Below, piece by piece: positions 11,801 to 21,874 of a stretch of DNA of 64,000 nt. This DNA comes from Bombyx mori (Eukaryota > Arthropoda > Insecta > Lepidoptera > Bombycidae): the NCBI RefSeq assembly GCF_030269925.1, contig NC_085126.1:4962501-5026500 (forward strand), written 5' to 3'. The position numbers were made by a program, and so were the translations under genes. Under the pieces are notes generated by a model that saw only the letters and a list, made by a program, of their open reading frames with translations, ran no database searches and was not told where the DNA came from. How positions within the stretch are numbered: the first letter of the stretch is position 1; each line of letters begins with the position of its first letter.

Positions 11801-12354
11801 TTTTTTTTCCCTTCCTATTCGCCGGTAGCCTAAGAGGCTATTCTTACTCTGTGCGGACCGGTAGGTGAGCTTACAGAAGCTGAGATAATTCCTAATACTA
11901 TCGCTAGCAAGAACAGCGCTTCGCTGAATGTAAAATTGGATATCCCGATAACCGGATAATCGGCATCGCGACCCACTCAGAAGATCCGGCGAGAAACCCA
12001 GTGGGCTGTGCTTATGGGTTAGTTCGCATGTCGAACTGTTTCTCGTAATCGACGAATTAGATGAGGATGATGACCGGTGTCTGAAGAGCCTAAGCGAAAC
12101 GAGAGTGGATCCGTGGGATTCGGCGGGGCTTTGCATTGCCCCATCGCCTGGGTCTGATATATTATTAACGGCGGCCAGGATAAGCGGGTTATCGTGTCGC
12201 GTCGCTTTGTTGAAGTAGCGTTCTGACGCTTAAGATACTTACGTATCGGTTCTAAATTTAGATTGTCGTGATGATCGACATTCCTTAGATACCACGCTGC
12301 TCCTGCGGCTATTCTGCAGATACGGGATTGGATGACCTGGAGTGAGTTTATGTG
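11801..12354 (-). mobile_element. Jockey-like LINE, family A, C-terminus plus 3'UTR
   Basis: The 3' end is the T run at about 11801-11808. The 3'UTR blocks run up to about 12005. Upstream on the minus strand (12019-12354) is the end of the RT polyprotein: LQVIQSRICRIAAGAAWYLR, then NVDHHDNLNLEPIRKYLKRQ. This corresponds to the conserved C-terminal part after the RT domain of jockey-clade elements. Frames are broken, and hairpin arms have point changes. BMC1 is the best-known Bombyx relative; the exact family is not proven. Confidence 0.8.
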
Positions 12355-12360
12355 CAACAG

Positions 12361-12549
12361 AGACAACGCTATACGAAATTAGCCGAATGTCTCTTTCCAA
12401 AAGTCGTTGTGCAACATTTATTGCCGGATACTGTAGGTATGTTACTCATACTTACAATTTATTTGATGTTTCTCAGTTATCTACATATATTATGCACACT
12501 ATTATTATCTACCAATCGAGAATCTGTTTATGAAATAGGAATACTGTGG
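12361..12549 (+). other. Possible host exon (hydrophobic, unassigned)
   Basis: An AG acceptor-like end (GTGCAACAG at 12352-12360) precedes an open stretch of 63 codons that stops at a GTAAGA donor-like site (12550). It encodes YTKLAECLFPKVVVQHLLPD followed by one or two hydrophobic segments (TVGMLLILTIYLMFLSYLHI). The layout, a basic N-terminus and then LPDT before a membrane helix, loosely recalls some insect DHHC palmitoyltransferases, but no DHHC exon is seen nearby. The polypyrimidine tract is weak and lies in the LINE. Chance is quite possible. Confidence 0.2.
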
Positions 12550-13103
12550 TAAGAACCCGTTAAATAATAGCGTGTAATATCTAGACTAAATGATCTAAAG
12601 TGTTCATTGTTTTGGAGAAATAGCAACACGTTGTTCATGTGTGCATGTGTTTACACAAACACGCGTAAGAGATACACACCGCGTCACGTCCTTGCTACTA
12701 ATAGGCAAAGGCAAAACAGCTAAGATATATTTTCACGTCTGTTCCTAAATTTTCTTTTTCTTTTTGTTTTTTTTAAGTAATTAGTTTTTGTTGTAGAATG
12801 CATGTACACTTGCAAATAGAGTGCAGCAACATGGAGATGAAGATAGCGACCCGGTTCATTGTCATCTCTAATCTAACACAGTGATTGGTATAGAGGCGAT
12901 TACTCAGTTAACATTATTTCATTATTTATTGTATTAAATAGCTAATTTATTTAATTTTAATTTTATATTAGTAGTTGACAATTTTAATTTTATGTATTTT
13001 GATTTAAATATTATGTAATTTTTATGAAATTTTATTGGCTTAGGTTGTCTGAAATAAACGCATTTCATTTCATTTCATAAAGCAATAATTAAACCAACAA
13101 ACT
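12550..13103. other. AT-rich DNA with a LINE-type tail
   Basis: 13030-13080 reads GGTTGTCTGAAATAAACG followed by (ATTTC)n. This is typical of the 3' end of a CR1-related LINE or its SINE. The rest is unassigned. Confidence 0.4.
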
Positions 13104-13340
13104 TTTACTGGTGGTAGGATCTCTTGTGAGTCCGCGCGGGTGGGTCCCGCCACCCTGCCCATTTCTGCCGTGAAGCAGTAATGCGTTTCGGTTTGAAGCC
13201 GTTGGAACTATACTGAGACCTTAGAACTGATATCTCAAGGTGGGTGGCGCATTTACGACGTAGATGTCTATGGGCTCCAGTAATCACTTAACACCAGGTA
13301 GGCTGTGAGCTCGTCCACCCATCTAAGCAATAAAAAAAAC
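13104..13340 (+). mobile_element. Bm1 SINE, 5'-truncated
   Basis: Body with an internal deletion of GGTGGGGCA near 13198, ending in CATCTAAGCAATAAAAAAAA. Confidence 0.85.
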
Positions 13341-15372
13341 CTTTCCCTCAGATGACGTCGAAAAATTGTCGTTAACGTCTGAGCAACGCGCACGCGCGCG
13401 CCGGCGCGGCGAGTCCCGTCGCGTTAACTATTGCTTATATCAGTTATTATACGTTAAAGCCGTGCGACATTACGTGCGCGGACTGCGGGTGAATTTCAGC
13501 GAACACGCAGGATGCAAGGACCGTCACACTCGTTCCGAGAAAAGCGTAATAATTTTTTTTTAATGCGGAATTTTATGAAATTTTTCGACGTACCGTCACT
13601 CTGTCGCGTTCGGTCCGGGTCGATGAACTTTGATGACTGAACGCGGCCCGCGGTTTTTCTCGTGCTTAAAGAGCAACATATAATGATTCCATAATTTATG
13701 ACATCCATGACTGCTTCGTAATAGAAATATGCAAGATTTTGGTGGTCCCTAGGCACGCGTATACTTTGTCTTATCTTTTCTTCTTCTTCTTCCTAGCGTT
13801 TGCCCGGTCTTCGGGATCCTTCTGGGTGAGATTATTCGTCCATATCCGCCTGTACCATAACCAATCAGCATTTCTTAGGTCTACTACGGGATCTTAACTT
13901 TTGTAGAGTATAAATTGAAAAAATACACTTCCCGTAATAAAGTCATAAGGAATTACCGACAATCGATTCAATTGATTTTCGTTCTACATTCTTTAGACGT
14001 TCTATGCGGACGAGAAGCTTTTGACGTGTGCTTGAATCGATTTGAGGTCGATGAACTTGAACTTTTTTTAAAAATCATAGGTCATGGGCTTTTTAGAATA
14101 ACTTAAAATGGCTTAAACGTGCTCCGTGTAGTTTGTATGATCTTTGAGATCTACTCATCTTCTTTGAACATAGCACTGCTCACAATCGGAACAAGCTTAG
14201 CTCTACGGAACTACTGTGTTCATCACAGATTAGCTCGAATGGGAAAAAGGTAGATTGGTAGGTAGGTGGGTCTGTAGGCTATAACACATCTTTCTACCTG
14301 AAAGTTTGTTAAAAGCCCTTTGCTTTGCATAAGCTCCAAGAAGGTAAATTCAATACACAATTTGCTTAAGTTTAACGGCACGAGCTTTAAATCGCTTCTG
14401 TTCAAAGTTTTTTTTAAATCAATATAATTAATCATTTAAAACATTTTGGAATTCACAAAAATAGTCACGCGTTGATGTCTTTTACAGGAATGTATAAATT
14501 TAACATTGTTTCTAACTCAAAAGGCATTCTAATCATTATAATTTTGAATTTGATTATCACTATATTACATTTTACATTCAAATCAAGTATTTTATTCGAG
14601 AATTTAATATGAATTTGTATGCTCTACATACAATCGTCTCTACTAATGAACTCATAAAAATGTCGTTGTTTCATATAATTTTATCTTTAAGACGAGGAAA
14701 ACAAAAGAAAAGCGTTTGGTCATCCTGGATTGAAGAATATAGAGTGTTATTGACAATGCCTGTAGTGATTCCGTACGTGTTGGTACAGCTGACTATCTGT
14801 CACAAGGTAACTACACATTTTCTAAATCCTACATCTAAGTATCAAGCTGCAAATAAACTTAAAATCATTTTTAATTCAATCTAAATATCAGTATGTACAG
14901 AAAAATTGTTTGAATACCAAAGCGTGCAAACTCTACCATTGATTCCAAAAAGAGCCACACTCCTGAGGGAAACGTGCAAAATAAAGGCTTTTACTTTTTA
15001 TTTATATGTATTAGTAATATCTTTTATTATTCTCCAGAGCTCTATATAGGAGTGGTTAGAGCTTATTTTTTTCCAATTCAAATGTAGAGACACCCGTTTT
15101 ATATTGCAACGTGACTCTTAACCGTACACTATGCGCTCTCCTTCTCTTCGTAATAACAAAAGCTGTGTAAATGCATTGGCCGTACGTCCTTACAATCCGT
15201 CAATGCCATTGTCATTCCAGTGTCGTCTGTCATCGAACGGTGGAAGACGCCCGCTATTTGAACGTGCCGCCTGGATAAAACACGCACGTGCATACTTCCT
15301 TACCATTCAAGAGTAGCATGTGCTAAATATCAAAGCTAGCAATACCGCGCTTAATATTAATGTATATAATAT
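13341..15372. other. No gene; CpG-rich patch at 13340-13640
   Basis: The patch has many CG dinucleotides (for example GCGCGCGCCGGCGCGGCGAG near 13395) and a GATGACGTCG motif at 13350, which could mark a promoter. Frames at 13366, 13915 and 14609 show no known domain. The remainder up to 15.37 kb is AT-rich and unassigned. Confidence 0.35.
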
Positions 15373-18147
15373 GTGCATAATATTAATGTATTCTGTGTTA
15401 CTGAGCACTGGTTTAGAAATTATGAATTATTGTTTAATTTTGATGATCACCAGTTGTCAAGTTCCTTCTGCAGAGAGAACGCTATTCGCGGTGGCTCACT
15501 GATTCTCGTTAGTAAATGTTTGAAATGTAAGGAACGAAAGGATGTAGTGGCCCTCTCTGTTGAGAGAATTATTGAAATTTCCTGTGTTGAGCTTGAGCAC
15601 CTCATTGTTGTCTGCGTCTACAGACCTCCTGATGCGTTATATGATTCTTTTGAAAATATTTTGGAAAATGTATTGCTGAAGCTTTCTGTTTCTAATAAAC
15701 AAATTTTTGTATGTGGTGATTTTAATATTAATCTTTTAGAAAACACAAATACCACTATTAGATTCAGAACACTGTTAAAGTCATATAACCTCCCAAACTT
15801 ATTTTTAGAGCCTACTAGGACAACGACCACATCGGCAACATGTTTAGATAACATATTTACAAATGTAACACCGATTAACAAAAAAATTATTAATCAGTTA
15901 ACATCAGATCATAGTGGACAATTTGTGTCTTTTGAATCTAATATCAATTCTATAGATAAAAATACTCTTGTTATTGTTCCTATTAATAAAAAACGAATTG
16001 AGAAGTTTAGAAATAATATTAAGCAAGAACATTCAGAAATTATTTATAACCATAACCCAAATTTGTCATACCAGAATATGTTTGAGAAAATTAATTTGGT
16101 CTTTGCTGATGTATTTATTCCTAAAACTGTAATATTAAAAAACAAAACAGTGTTCAGCGAGTGGGCCACCACCGGAGTGTACAAAAGTAGAAAAAAGTTA
16201 TATGATCTGTACTCTGAAAAAGCCTATAATAATGATGAAACATTTCATCAATATGTCAGGAACTATTCAAAAGTATTTAGAAAAGTTTGTTTAGCGGCAA
16301 AATCTTTACATTTAAGTGATTTAATAAAAAATGCCCCTGACAAGATAAAGATGACTTGGAACATCATTGGTAGAGAAAGTGGAAAAGTCAGAAATAGCCA
16401 CCAAGAATTCTCATTAAAAATAGATGATAAATTGCTAACTAGTCATGAAGATGTGGCTAATGCTTTTGAAAAGTTTTTCTCTGACATTCCAGTTTCAACT
16501 ACCACTTCTCTAAATTCATCCCCCACAGCAGCTGAAATATTATTGCATAAACATGTCAACAAATGTAATGAAATTTTTAAATTTAGGAAAATTAATTCAA
16601 ACAATATTATAAAAAGTTTTAATAGCCTTAATGTAAAAAATACAGCTGACTTGTGGGGAATATCAGTAAAGGTTTTGAAGTCTGTAATAGACATTATTGC
16701 TCCTCATCTTGCTAGTATTTTTAATGATTGTATTAGGTGTGGTGTATTTCCTGACTTAATGAAACATAGTAAAGTGATTCCTCTTTTTAAATCTGGTAGT
16801 ACTGATGACCCCTCTAACTATAGACCTATTTCAGTACTCCCTACGTTGAGTAAAATCTTTGAAAAAATAATTTTGACACAACTTTTAGAACATTTTAATT
16901 CAAATAACCTGCTTCATAATAAACAATTCGGGTTTACCAGGGGTCGCTCTACAACTGATGCAGGTGCTTATCTAGTCAAAAATATTTTTAAATCTTGGGA
17001 GGAATCACATGATTGTCTTGGAATTTTCTGTGACTTATCCAAAGCATTTGACTGTGTTGAACATGAAACATTGGTGAGGAAACTACATCACTATGGTATT
17101 AGGGATGGTGCATTGGAACTTATTACTTCCTATTTATCAGGACGGATACAAACAGTAGATGTGAAAGGTAATAGATCTTCAGGTACCTTGTTGAAAATGG
17201 GTGTACCTCAGGGTTCCATTTTGGGTCCTTTTTTATTTCTAATATATATAAACGATTTACCTAGTTTTATTGAGTCCCGACACGAGGTCGTATTATTCGC
17301 AGATGATACATCTTTATTATTTAAAATTAAACGACAATTACAAGTCTATGACGAAGTGAATGATGCGATTTCGTGTGTGGTTCATTGGTTCCGTATCAAT
17401 AACCTATTATTGAATAGTAAGAAAACTAAATGTATTAAATTTACTTTAAAATGTATTAAACCATCTTTAAATGTGAGACAAGTGGATAGTGATGTAATTG
17501 TTTCTGAGGAATCATTGGAGCTTGTTGAGTCAACCGTATTTCTTGGTATAACAGTGGACTCCAAACTGCAATGGGGACCTCATATTCATAAATTGGCGAG
17601 TAAGCTCAGCTCTGCAGCATACGCAGTAAAAAAAATTAGAATGTTAACAAACGCGGACACGGCTCGTTTAGTTTACTTTAGTTACTTCCACAGTGTCATG
17701 TCCTATGGCATTTTGCTATGGGGCAATGCAGCCGATGTAGAAACGATATTTATTCTGCAGAAAAGAGCTATACGCGCTATTTATAACATGCACTCAAGGG
17801 AATCCCTGAGGGAGAAATTTAAAGAAATTAAAGTTCTCACTATGCCATCCCAGTACATTTTTGAAAATTTGATGTATGTTCGTAAACATATTGAGGAGTT
17901 TCCTAAAAAGTCGGACATACATAATAGAAATACTAGGAACAAACACAAGCTTGTTGTGCCGATGAGTAGGTTACATAAGATAAGAAATTCATTCGGGTGT
18001 TTGTCTGTGCGCCTGTACAACAAAATCCCACAAGATGTTCAGAACCTACATATACATAGGTTTAAGAAAACTGTTAAAGAACATCTGTGCAATAAAGCTT
18101 ACTATAAAGTCAATGATTATCTAGAAGATTGCACAAAGTGGGAATGA
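15373..18147 (+). CDS. LINE endonuclease-reverse transcriptase (ORF2), 5'-truncated
   Basis: 924 codons without a stop. Residues 1-190 are an AP-endonuclease-like (EEP) domain that nicks target DNA. Visible residues are TEH (10-12), YRPP (83-86), GDFNIN (115-120), LDNIFTN (158-164) and SDH (178-180). The first ~40-50 residues, with the catalytic N-terminal strand, are missing. Residues ~450-720 are the reverse transcriptase: NYRPISVLP, DLSKAFD (554-560), VPQGSILGP (from 611) and the catalytic FADD (642-645). The C-terminus, rich in basic residues (VRLYNKIPQDVQNL, FKKTVKEHL), fits the CR1/Rex1/Daphne group rather than jockey. The annotated Met is simply the first in frame after the truncation. 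There is no ORF1. An open frame this long suggests a recent insertion, but it is probably dead because the endonuclease N-terminus is gone. Confidence 0.9.
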   Translation: MHNINVFCVTEHWFRNYELLFNFDDHQLSSSFCRENAIRGGSLILVSKCLKCKERKDVVALSVERIIEISCVELEHLIVVCVYRPPDALYDSFENILENVLLKLSVSNKQIFVCGDFNINLLENTNTTIRFRTLLKSYNLPNLFLEPTRTTTTSATCLDNIFTNVTPINKKIINQLTSDHSGQFVSFESNINSIDKNTLVIVPINKKRIEKFRNNIKQEHSEIIYNHNPNLSYQNMFEKINLVFADVFIPKTVILKNKTVFSEWATTGVYKSRKKLYDLYSEKAYNNDETFHQYVRNYSKVFRKVCLAAKSLHLSDLIKNAPDKIKMTWNIIGRESGKVRNSHQEFSLKIDDKLLTSHEDVANAFEKFFSDIPVSTTTSLNSSPTAAEILLHKHVNKCNEIFKFRKINSNNIIKSFNSLNVKNTADLWGISVKVLKSVIDIIAPHLASIFNDCIRCGVFPDLMKHSKVIPLFKSGSTDDPSNYRPISVLPTLSKIFEKIILTQLLEHFNSNNLLHNKQFGFTRGRSTTDAGAYLVKNIFKSWEESHDCLGIFCDLSKAFDCVEHETLVRKLHHYGIRDGALELITSYLSGRIQTVDVKGNRSSGTLLKMGVPQGSILGPFLFLIYINDLPSFIESRHEVVLFADDTSLLFKIKRQLQVYDEVNDAISCVVHWFRINNLLLNSKKTKCIKFTLKCIKPSLNVRQVDSDVIVSEESLELVESTVFLGITVDSKLQWGPHIHKLASKLSSAAYAVKKIRMLTNADTARLVYFSYFHSVMSYGILLWGNAADVETIFILQKRAIRAIYNMHSRESLREKFKEIKVLTMPSQYIFENLMYVRKHIEEFPKKSDIHNRNTRNKHKLVVPMSRLHKIRNSFGCLSVRLYNKIPQDVQNLHIHRFKKTVKEHLCNKAYYKVNDYLEDCTKWE

Positions 18148-18423
18148 GTTGCTCGCTCCGGGCATTTCAATATTGTAGTAATTGTTACGTTATAATACTC
18201 ATTGTAAAAAACTCATATTTAAAAAAAAATGTAATATTAAAAAATTAATAAATAATAATTGCTTATTAAAAAAAAAAAAAAAAACATGCCCGCTGAGTTT
18301 CTTGCCAATTCTTCTCAGGGCGGAGGCTAGTTCTTGTGAATTGGCGGTAGTTCTTTTGACGTTCAACAAGGATGTACTTTCATTTATGTTGAATAAAAAT
18401 TTTTTGATTTGATGATTTGATTT
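15373..18423 (+). mobile_element. CR1/Rex1/Daphne-like LINE copy
   Basis: The element comprises the ORF, then a 3'UTR with an A17 tract (18268-18284), the module GCCCGCTGAGTTTCTTGCC with its partner CTTCTCAGGGC, and a (GATTTGA)-type terminal repeat at 18400-18423. Short oligomer repeats rather than poly(A) at the very end are typical of the CR1-like group. The 5' end near 15370 is a truncation. I found no target-site duplication, which is common for this group. Confidence 0.8.
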
Positions 18424-18479
18424 GACTTACGATAATTTCAAAATAATCTTGCATACATATGTTCAAGTACCAAAGAACA

Positions 18480-18723
18480 TTTACTGGTGGTAGGAGCTCT
18501 TGTGAGACCGCACGGGTAGGTACCACTGCCCTGCCTATTTCTGCTGTGAAGCAGTAATGCGTTTCGGTTTGAAGGCTAAGGCAGCCGTTGTAAATATACT
18601 GAGACCTTAGAACTCATATCTCAAGATGGGTGGCGGCATTTACGTTGTAGATATTTATGGGCTCCGATAACCACTTAACATCAGATGGGCCGTGAGCTCG
18701 TACACAAATCTACGCAATAAAAA
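18480..18723 (+). mobile_element. Bm1 SINE, 5'-truncated
   Basis: Body from TTACTGGTGGTAGGAGC to CTACGCAATAAAAAC, moderately diverged. Confidence 0.85.
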
Positions 18724-19007
18724 CATTTTAAAAAAATATTTGAACCCCTACAGCAATAGCGTTCGTTCGCTGAAAGACCTAAAATTTTGAAAGAATCGGT
18801 TTAATTTTAAATTCTATTGTGAACTCTTTCATCAGTCTCCGTGGACAGAGAACGAAAAAAAAAAAAACAACTCTATCTCGTACTTAAGATGCTTGTGTGA
18901 AAAAACGATACAGAGTTTTCGTAGTCACCACGTGTTTAGTTTTAGAACGGAAACTTACTTTATGTTTCCATATACGCGTAATTCAGGTCCAACTAGCTGT
19001 CTCCCAT
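18724..19007. other. Unassigned spacer
   Basis: AT-rich, with an A run at 18855-18867. No feature seen. Confidence 0.4.
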
Positions 19008-19205
19008 AAACAAATCCCACTGAATTTCTCGCCAGATCTTCTCAGGGGGTCGCGATTCCGATCCGGTGGTAGATTCTGCGAAGCACTGCTCTTGCTAGGG
19101 CTAGTGTTGGCAAATTATCTCCGGTTGAGCCCGTGAACTCATATACTCGTCCGGCGGTAACTGAAATAGTCCCCTAGGCTACCAGCGAATAGGTATGCAA
19201 AAAAT
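19008..19205 (+). mobile_element. Jockey-like LINE tail, family A
   Basis: 3'UTR starting near the hairpin (CCCACTGAATTTCTCGCC), continuing through GTGGTAGATTCTGCGAAGCA and GCGAATAGGTATGC, and ending in an A-rich stretch. No coding. Confidence 0.8.
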
Positions 19206-19238
19206 AACAATTACAAGATACTTCTTTCGTTAATTTAA

Positions 19239-19407
19239 AGGCTTCGTCAAACAGAACGCGTAATTAGCGCGCGTCAGAGCGCTAACTGACGGCGCGCTAT
19301 GACGCCGAGATATGTTATACTACTATGGTAACATAGTATGGTAACATAGTATAACATATGGAATTTGACGGTATGGCGCTAATTACGCGTTCTGTTTGAC
19401 GAAGCCT
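19239..19407. mobile_element. Harbinger-like MITE with TAA duplication
   Basis: Perfect 32-bp inverted repeats. The left arm begins AGGCTTCGTCAAACAGAACG and the right arm ends GTTTGACGAAGCCT. TAA flanks both sides (19236-19238 and 19408-19410). A 3-bp TAA/TTA duplication is characteristic of PIF/Harbinger elements. The 169-bp element is non-coding. Its centre contains a second palindrome built from GTTATACTA and TAGTATAAC units. Confidence 0.75.
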
Positions 19408-19819
19408 TAACTTAAGCTTAACTTAACGTTAACCTTTCGTCCAATTTAAATATGTCCCGGAATAAAACGTTAATGTTTCATAAAACATACGCTTTATATT
19501 ACAGGTTATAGTTCAAAGCTTATGTTTAATTCATAGGGTCCTTAGGGATTCGTACGATGTCTCAATTGTGCCGAGTTCGCGGTGAGATCGTGAAATTGGC
19601 GGTCTTGAGATCGAGTCCGACGTGATAAATCTTCATTACGCGCTTAGGCGATCGTCATTGTAGTTCTGTGAGCGATTTTGTGAACCGAAGTTGGAAATCT
19701 ACAAATTTTGAAGTTGTCGTCTTTTAAATAGTAACATGCCCTCATCGAGGTATATGAATAGGTATGTTAGTGCTTAAAATGCGCTGATTAATTACTTGAT
19801 GCGAATTCACGTATGACTT
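19408..19819. other. Unassigned DNA
   Basis: No repeat or coding homology recognised. Confidence 0.4.
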
Positions 19820-20500
19820 CCACGATGATGGCTGTCGGATCCTTCCGATCCACTAACGGTGATTTTAGGTACCTCAAGCTTTTTAAATATAGAATATCGG
19901 ACGTATAAAAAAAAAAGAAAAAAAAAACCTCCATCACCGGTCACCGTTCTCGCTGAACCCGTCGATTGCTCGGCGAGTAAACTAACCCATATACACAGCC
20001 CATTGAGTTTCTCGCCGGATCTTCTCAGTGAGTCGCGTTTCCGATCCAGTCCGCTCTAACTTCGACTATAATCACTGACAGTTCAAGGCTTATACTCACT
20101 GTGTTGTCTCATGATGGAAACTAAAGAGTTTTATCGTTTTAAAAATGTCAGTCACATAAGCTCGTTAATAAACACGAAATAAAAAAACGAATTTAGCAAA
20201 AATAGCACTTAACTATTTAGTCTTTGCTTATTTGCGATCTACTATTATAATAAGACTGTAATTATTTTCAATAAGGAGTATTTTACTTAACTTGAAGATT
20301 AGACACGAATTTAGAGACCTTTTTTGTTTACTTAATCTCCATTAGCCTTCAATCTGGTGGTAGATTCTGCGAAGCACTCCTCTTGCTAGGGCTAGTGTTA
20401 GCAACGTCGCCAAGTGAAAGCCCCGTGAGCTCATTTACTTGCGTGATTACGCTGACATAGCCTCTCAAAGCTACCAGATTAGGTAGGAAAAAAACAAAAA
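19820..20500 (+). mobile_element. Jockey-like LINE tail, family A, interrupted
   Basis: 19820-20058 holds the end of the RT reading frame and the start of the 3'UTR (CCCATTGAGTTTCTCGCC). At 20352-20500 the 3'UTR resumes at TCTGGTGGTAGATTCTGCG and ends in a poly(A)-rich stretch. The 290 bp between them has no poly(A) and no TIR, so it may be inserted DNA or the result of two neighbouring fragments. A second A-rich interruption lies at 19883-19932. Confidence 0.6.
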
Positions 20501-20703
20501 ATGTGTGCGTGTACTAGTGTACACACGTAAGAAGTGAAACTTGTTTATGGCCTTATTTTTCGAAAAATGATCTACATGCAACTTTCTAGAAATTGGTTAA
20601 ATAAAGTTAAATTAGATAAAGTTTAAACAAAAGGATTTTATTATCATAGACATGAATACAAATAATACAATTATTTCACTTTACCTTTTTGCTACTAAGA
20701 TTA

Positions 20704-21048
20704 TTACAGCATTTCATTAATTGTAATAGAATTATTACTATCATTGTCATTGTCATTATATATTTTTGTAATTAATGGCTTATGGTAACTGAAATATGAA
20801 ATATATGGTTTACATTCCACGAAATTTAGTGACCGAGTAAAAACTCCATCAATTGTAGTGCCAGATCTTGTTGTTGACGTTTGAGGACTGTTTTTCATGG
20901 ATAAATTCAATTTATCTTTCAGAAATTCAACTAGCTTCAAAGAATTTTCCGATGCAAAATTTACATTAAAATCTCCACTTAAAATCATCGGTATTTTATA
21001 ATTATTGTTACCGAGTAAAGAGGCACCTTCACTTGTGTACGGCAACAA
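20704..21048 (-). pseudogene. EEP endonuclease fragment, Helentron-like
   Basis: A 114-codon minus-strand frame with ILSGDFNVNF, then TSTTRSGTTIDGVFTRSLN and YISYFSYHKPLI. It is the C-terminal half of an exonuclease/endonuclease/phosphatase domain: the GDFN motif is present, and the terminal SDH is replaced by SYHKP. From memory of the family, the YFSYHKP ending fits endonucleases attached to Helentron/PIF1-helicase proteins better than those of LINEs. Rep and helicase parts are absent. It is a fragment and not expected to act. Confidence 0.5.
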
Positions 21049-21055
21049 TGAATGG

Positions 21056-21115
21056 TGAAGAAAAAGATGGCGCGTAACGGAAAAATGTGACGCGTAACCG
21101 AAAAATGTGACGGTA
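21056..21115. repeat. Short tandem repeat, about 20-nt period
   Basis: Two and a half units of the type GCGTAACGGAAAAATGTGAC run directly upstream (in the minus sense) of the endonuclease fragment. They probably belong to the same element. Confidence 0.6.
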
Positions 21116-21240
21116 AATTTTTTTCCAACGCCGATAAAGAAGTTTCACTTCAAAAAAAAAACTTGCTGGTGAAATAACCTGGATGGTGGAATAGCTATGA
21201 CCTGTCCTTCTTTAAAAGAGGCTTGTGGAGAGTATTAAGC

Positions 21241-21352
21241 GGTAGGCAGCGGCTTGGCTCTACCCCTGGCATTGCTGAAGTCCATGGGTGACGGTAACCA
21301 CTCACCATCAGGTGGGCCGTATTCTCGTCTGCCTACAAGGGCAATAAAAAAA
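21241..21352 (+). mobile_element. Lepidopteran LINE/SINE tail, family F
   Basis: GGCAGCGGCTTGGCTCTACC through CACTCACCATCAGGTGGGCC to GCAATAAAAAAAAG. The same ~110 bp occurs at 29485-29612. The poly(A) end shows it is a retroelement tail. The parent element is unknown to me. Confidence 0.65.
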
Positions 21353-21640
21353 AGAATATTGTGTGATATAGAAATCAAAATTGCGAATAAACAAAAATTT
21401 ATCTAACTGCTGCGCGGTGAGACGTATTGCAGTTCAGATTGTTGCTTTTATGATCGTGTGAACTGTTGAAGGCAACTATCGAAATCGCTTTTGTGTAGGT
21501 CTATCGCATACAATTATTTAGTCGGTTCGTACTAAAACTATAATTCAACATTTCTTTGTGTTAGTCGAAGGAAGCTTTTATGATGCTGGACGAAGACGCG
21601 CGTATGAAAGTATACACAGAGACTCGTAAAGTAACTAAAT

Positions 21641-21874
21641 TTTTTTCTTTTTTTATTGCTTGGATGGGTGGACGAGCTCACAGCCCACCTGGTGTTAAGT
21701 GGTTACTGGAACCCATAGACATCTGCAACGTAAATGCGCCACCCACCTTGAGACATAATTTCTAAGGTCTCAGTATAGTTACAACGGCTGCCCTACCCTT
21801 CAAACCGAAACGCATTACTGCTTCACGGCAGAAATAGGCAGGTACCTACCCGCGCGGACTCACAAGAGGTCCTA
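21641..21874 (-). mobile_element. Bm1 SINE, 5'-truncated
   Basis: Minus-strand copy. The poly(T) and TTTATTGCTTGGATGGGTGG mark its 3' end, and the body reaches AGAGGTCCTA. Confidence 0.85.

Noticed and set aside
13379..13420. CRISPR-like or GC repeat
   Set aside because: Only an irregular CG-rich run. No spaced direct repeats, and CRISPR arrays are not expected in an insect genome.
15131..15316. N-terminal part of the LINE ORF
   Set aside because: It is in a different frame and shows no endonuclease motifs. The LINE homology begins near 15370.
19235..19410. piggyBac-type MITE with TTAA target
   Set aside because: Using TTAA leaves the ends unequal by one base. TAA gives exactly matching termini, so Harbinger-like fits better.
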